DNA from: Xanthobacteraceae bacterium
GTDB lineage: Bacteria > Pseudomonadota > Alphaproteobacteria > Rhizobiales > Xanthobacteraceae
Direction of reading: 5' to 3'
Assembly: GCA_030043175.1 (NCBI GenBank)
Contig: JASHYD010001327.1
Location: forward strand, 1-15,450
Length of the DNA: 15,450 nucleotides
Position numbers and translations under genes: made by a program. Shown piece after piece: positions 13,364-15,450 of this stretch. How positions within the stretch are numbered: the first letter of the stretch is position 1; every line of letters begins with the position of its first letter. The notes under the pieces are model-generated. The model ran no database searches. It was not told where the DNA came from and saw nothing but the letters and a program-made list of their open reading frames with translations.

Positions 13364-14431
13364 GTGGCCTCGGAAGCCCAGATCGAAAACGTCATGCAAA
13401 TCCGCAACGGAATAGCTGAGGCAATCGGCAACACGCCCCTCATCAAACTCAAGCGGGCATCGGAACAAACCGGCTGTACCATTCTCGGCAAAGCCGAATT
13501 CATGAATCCCGGCCAGTCGGTCAAGGATCGCGCGGCGCTATTCATCATCGAGCAGGCGCTTACAAGCGGCGAGCTGCGCCCCGGAGGCGTCGTCGTCGAG
13601 GGCACGGCCGGCAACACCGGCATCGGCCTGGCCTTGGTGGGTAATACGCTTGGGTTGCGCAGCGTCATCGTCATTCCCGACACTCAGAGCCAGGAGAAGA
13701 AGGATACGCTGCGGTTATGCGGCGCCGAGCTTGTCGAAGTACCGGCGGTTCCGTTTTCGAACCCTAACAACTACGTCAAGGTTTCCGGGCGACTTGCCGA
13801 TGCGTTGGCGAAGACTGAGCCGAACGGGGCGATCTGGGCCAATCAGTTCGACAACATCGCCAACCGCGACGGCCACATGCAGACGACCGGCCCTGAAATC
13901 TGGAACCAGACCGGCGGTAAGGTCGATGGCTTCACCTGTGCGGTCGGCACGGGCGGAACGCTCGCGGGGGTCGCCATCGCCCTCAAGGAGCGCAATCGGT
14001 CCATCAAGACCGCTCTCGCCGATCCGTTCGGCGCAGCGCTCTACAGCTACTACACGGCCGGCGTGCTCAAGTCCGAAGGCTCCTCAATTACCGAAGGGAT
14101 CGGCCAAGGCCGCGTCACCAGGAACCTCGAAGGAGCGCCGATCGACATGGCGTATCGGATTTCCGATGAGGAAGCGGTGACGCTCATTTTCGACTTGCTT
14201 GAGCACGAGGGCCTCTGCCTTGGGGGATCGTCAGGAATCAATGTCGCCGGTGCGATCCGGCTTGCGCGCGATCTTGGGCCGGGGCACACCATTGTGACCA
14301 TCCTTGCCGATTATGGTACGCGCTATCAGACGAGGCTCTTCAATCCGCAATTTCTGCGCAGCAAAGGACTGCCGGTGCCCGCCTGGCTGGAGCACAGGTC
14401 CTCCCTTAAGATCCCGTTCGAGCCGGCATGA
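13364..14431 (+). CDS. Cysteine synthase-family PLP-dependent enzyme (CysK-like)
   Basis: A 355-residue fold-type II PLP enzyme. The PLP lysine is K54 in NPGQSVKDRAA, the substrate-loop motif is TAGNTG (81-86), the phosphate-binding loop is GTGGT within CAVGTGGTLAG, and LCLGGSSGINVAGA lies near the C-terminus. Cysteine synthase makes L-cysteine from O-acetylserine and sulfide in the cytoplasm. The substrate loop is TAGNTG where CysK, CysM and cystathionine beta-synthase usually have TSGNTG, and the C-terminal tail FLRSKGLPVPAWLE is longer than in E. coli CysK, so this is a distinct subgroup and another thiol or acceptor is possible. The start is the GTG at 13364, chosen because codons 1-10 show host-like codon use; the ATG at 13394 (codon 11) is an alternative and neither has a clear ribosome site. 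The sulfurtransferase gene follows on the same strand after 188 bp. Confidence 0.88.
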   Translation: MASEAQIENVMQIRNGIAEAIGNTPLIKLKRASEQTGCTILGKAEFMNPGQSVKDRAALFIIEQALTSGELRPGGVVVEGTAGNTGIGLALVGNTLGLRSVIVIPDTQSQEKKDTLRLCGAELVEVPAVPFSNPNNYVKVSGRLADALAKTEPNGAIWANQFDNIANRDGHMQTTGPEIWNQTGGKVDGFTCAVGTGGTLAGVAIALKERNRSIKTALADPFGAALYSYYTAGVLKSEGSSITEGIGQGRVTRNLEGAPIDMAYRISDEEAVTLIFDLLEHEGLCLGGSSGINVAGAIRLARDLGPGHTIVTILADYGTRYQTRLFNPQFLRSKGLPVPAWLEHRSSLKIPFEPA

Positions 14432-14516
14432 TCGGCATGTGCGAGCGCATCTGAGCCGGTTCCCGAATGATTGAATCGCCTCTCTCCTGCCGCGCGGCAT
14501 CCGCGTCGTCTTGCAG

Positions 14517-14579
14517 CCTCCCCCGACCTCCACGCGTTGCAGGGGAGGGGGCGGATGGCCCGGACATAAGCCGGGTCAT
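14517..14579. repeat. Composite intergenic palindromic element, second copy
   Basis: Read on the minus strand it starts with a hairpin of arms ATGACCCGG and CCGGGCCAT (14555-14563 with 14571-14579, one G-T pair, 7-nt loop) followed by a CCCCTCCCC...GGGGGAGGC inverted repeat (CCTCCCC 14517-14523 with GGGGAGG 14542-14548). The order and type match the element at 9198-9275. It lies between the cysteine synthase-like and sulfurtransferase genes and could weaken cotranscription. Confidence 0.65.
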
Positions 14580-14619
14580 GACGAATGAATAATTTTTCAA
14601 TCTCACCGAGACGGCTCAA

Positions 14620-15450
14620 ATGATCACTCCTGCGCCACATCCTGTCTCAAAATGGCTTGTCACCACCGAATGGCTTGCTGCCAACCTCGGTACCCCTGGC
14701 GTGGTCGTGCTTGACGGCTCATTTTATTTGCCGGCCATGAAGCGTGATGCGGCGGCAGAATATCTTGCCGGGCACATTGCGGGCGCAATCCGCTTCGACA
14801 TCGACGAGATCGCCGATCATTCGATCGATCTGCCTCATATGCTGCCATCGACCGCCGAGTTCGCGGCGGCGGCCGGCAAGCTTGGCGTTAGCGATAGAGA
14901 CACGATCATTGTCTATGACGGCTACGGCATTTTTTCCTCGCCGAGGGTGTGGTTCACGTTCCGCCTCTTCGGCGCCGAGAATGTGTTTGTCCTCGAAGGC
15001 GGCCTTCCCAAGTGGAAAGCGGAAGGCCGCGCGCTCGAGAGCGGGCCGGTTACGCATCCGGCAAAGACATTCGCTGCGCGCAGGCGCGCCGACATCGTCG
15101 CCTCGCTCGCCCAGGTGCGGCAGGCGCTTGCTCGCGGCAGCGCTCAGATCGTCGATGCGCGGTCGCCGGAGCGCTTTCGCGGCGAAGCACCGGAACCGCG
15201 GCCGGGTGTCCGCTCCGGCCACATTCCGGGTTCCTACAACGTGCCGTCCCATACGATTGTGAAAGACGGTTTGTTGGTGCCGCGCGCGGAGATCCGACAG
15301 GCCTTTGCGGCCAGTGGCGTCGACCTTGACAGGCCGGTCATAACGAGCTGCGGCTCGGGTGTATCTGCCGCGATCATGTGGCTTGCCCTCGACGCCATCG
15401 GCAGAGAACCGGCAGCCCTCTATGACGGCTCCTGGTCTGAATGGGGCGCG
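14620..15450 (+). CDS. sseA: 3-mercaptopyruvate sulfurtransferase (two rhodanese domains), 3' end cut by the window
   Basis: 277 codons are visible, nearly the full usual length of about 280-290. The N-terminal rhodanese domain (about 12-140) is inactive in type and contains VVVLDGSF, AEYLAGHIAGAIRFDID and VYDGYGIFSSPRVWFTFRLF. The C-terminal domain (from about 160) contains IVDARSPERFRGEAPEPRPG, GHIPGSYNVP and the active-site loop CGSGVSA with catalytic C244. The CGSG-V-(T/S)-A loop is diagnostic of mercaptopyruvate sulfurtransferases rather than thiosulfate rhodaneses. The enzyme moves sulfur from 3-mercaptopyruvate to thiol acceptors or cyanide. The ATG at 14620 is the only start before an in-frame TAA at 14590; its ribosome site (GAGACGG) is weak. 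The gene follows the cysteine synthase-like gene, linking cysteine formation and breakdown. Confidence 0.92.
   Translation, partial: MITPAPHPVSKWLVTTEWLAANLGTPGVVVLDGSFYLPAMKRDAAAEYLAGHIAGAIRFDIDEIADHSIDLPHMLPSTAEFAAAAGKLGVSDRDTIIVYDGYGIFSSPRVWFTFRLFGAENVFVLEGGLPKWKAEGRALESGPVTHPAKTFAARRRADIVASLAQVRQALARGSAQIVDARSPERFRGEAPEPRPGVRSGHIPGSYNVPSHTIVKDGLLVPRAEIRQAFAASGVDLDRPVITSCGSGVSAAIMWLALDAIGREPAALYDGSWSEWGA

Noticed and set aside
13102..13683. 193-residue minus-strand frame over the cysteine synthase start
   Set aside because: It spans an intergenic region and overlaps a well-supported gene; it has no ribosome site or domain.

Overview
The window looks like chromosomal DNA from a high-GC alphaproteobacterium, most likely Bradyrhizobium or a close relative (Nitrobacteraceae). 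The evidence is a strong G/C bias at third codon positions, protein families typical of that group (Bug/TctC-type solute receptors, an HWE histidine kinase, a SoxC-like sulfite dehydrogenase with a c-type cytochrome), and G/C-rich palindromic repeats in the gaps. I see no rRNA, tRNA, CRISPR array, intact insertion sequence or phage gene.

Left part, minus strand: the window opens inside a Rieske ring-hydroxylating oxygenase alpha subunit (only its N-terminus is present), preceded 16 bp upstream by a Bug/TctC-type periplasmic receptor, probably one uptake-and-oxidation operon. Next is a decayed VOC (glyoxalase-like) gene with a frameshifted signal peptide and a lost second domain. Then comes a GAF-HWE histidine kinase whose stop codon overlaps the start of a single-domain response regulator. 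After a 727-bp gene-free stretch holding several hairpins lies a secreted cupin protein.

Middle part: an orphan SsuA/NMT1-like substrate-binding protein on the plus strand follows a 603-bp gap with a 14-bp perfect palindrome and a 12-bp tandem repeat. A NUDIX hydrolase (minus) is divergent from a SoxC-like molybdenum sulfite dehydrogenase and its overlapping monohaem cytochrome c (plus). A secreted M13 (neprilysin-like) zinc metallopeptidase follows.

Right part: a 568-bp gap rich in inverted repeats, a secreted NHL-repeat beta-propeller protein (minus), then plus-strand genes for a cysteine-synthase-family PLP enzyme and a 3-mercaptopyruvate sulfurtransferase, the latter running off the right edge.

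A loose theme is sulfur chemistry (sulfite oxidation, cysteine synthesis, mercaptopyruvate sulfur transfer) mixed with periplasmic solute receptors and secreted enzymes. Most genes stand alone or in pairs. I found no convincing new multi-gene system. The most distinctive features are the decayed VOC gene, the repeat families in the intergenic DNA and the unusual leader of the orphan substrate-binding protein.
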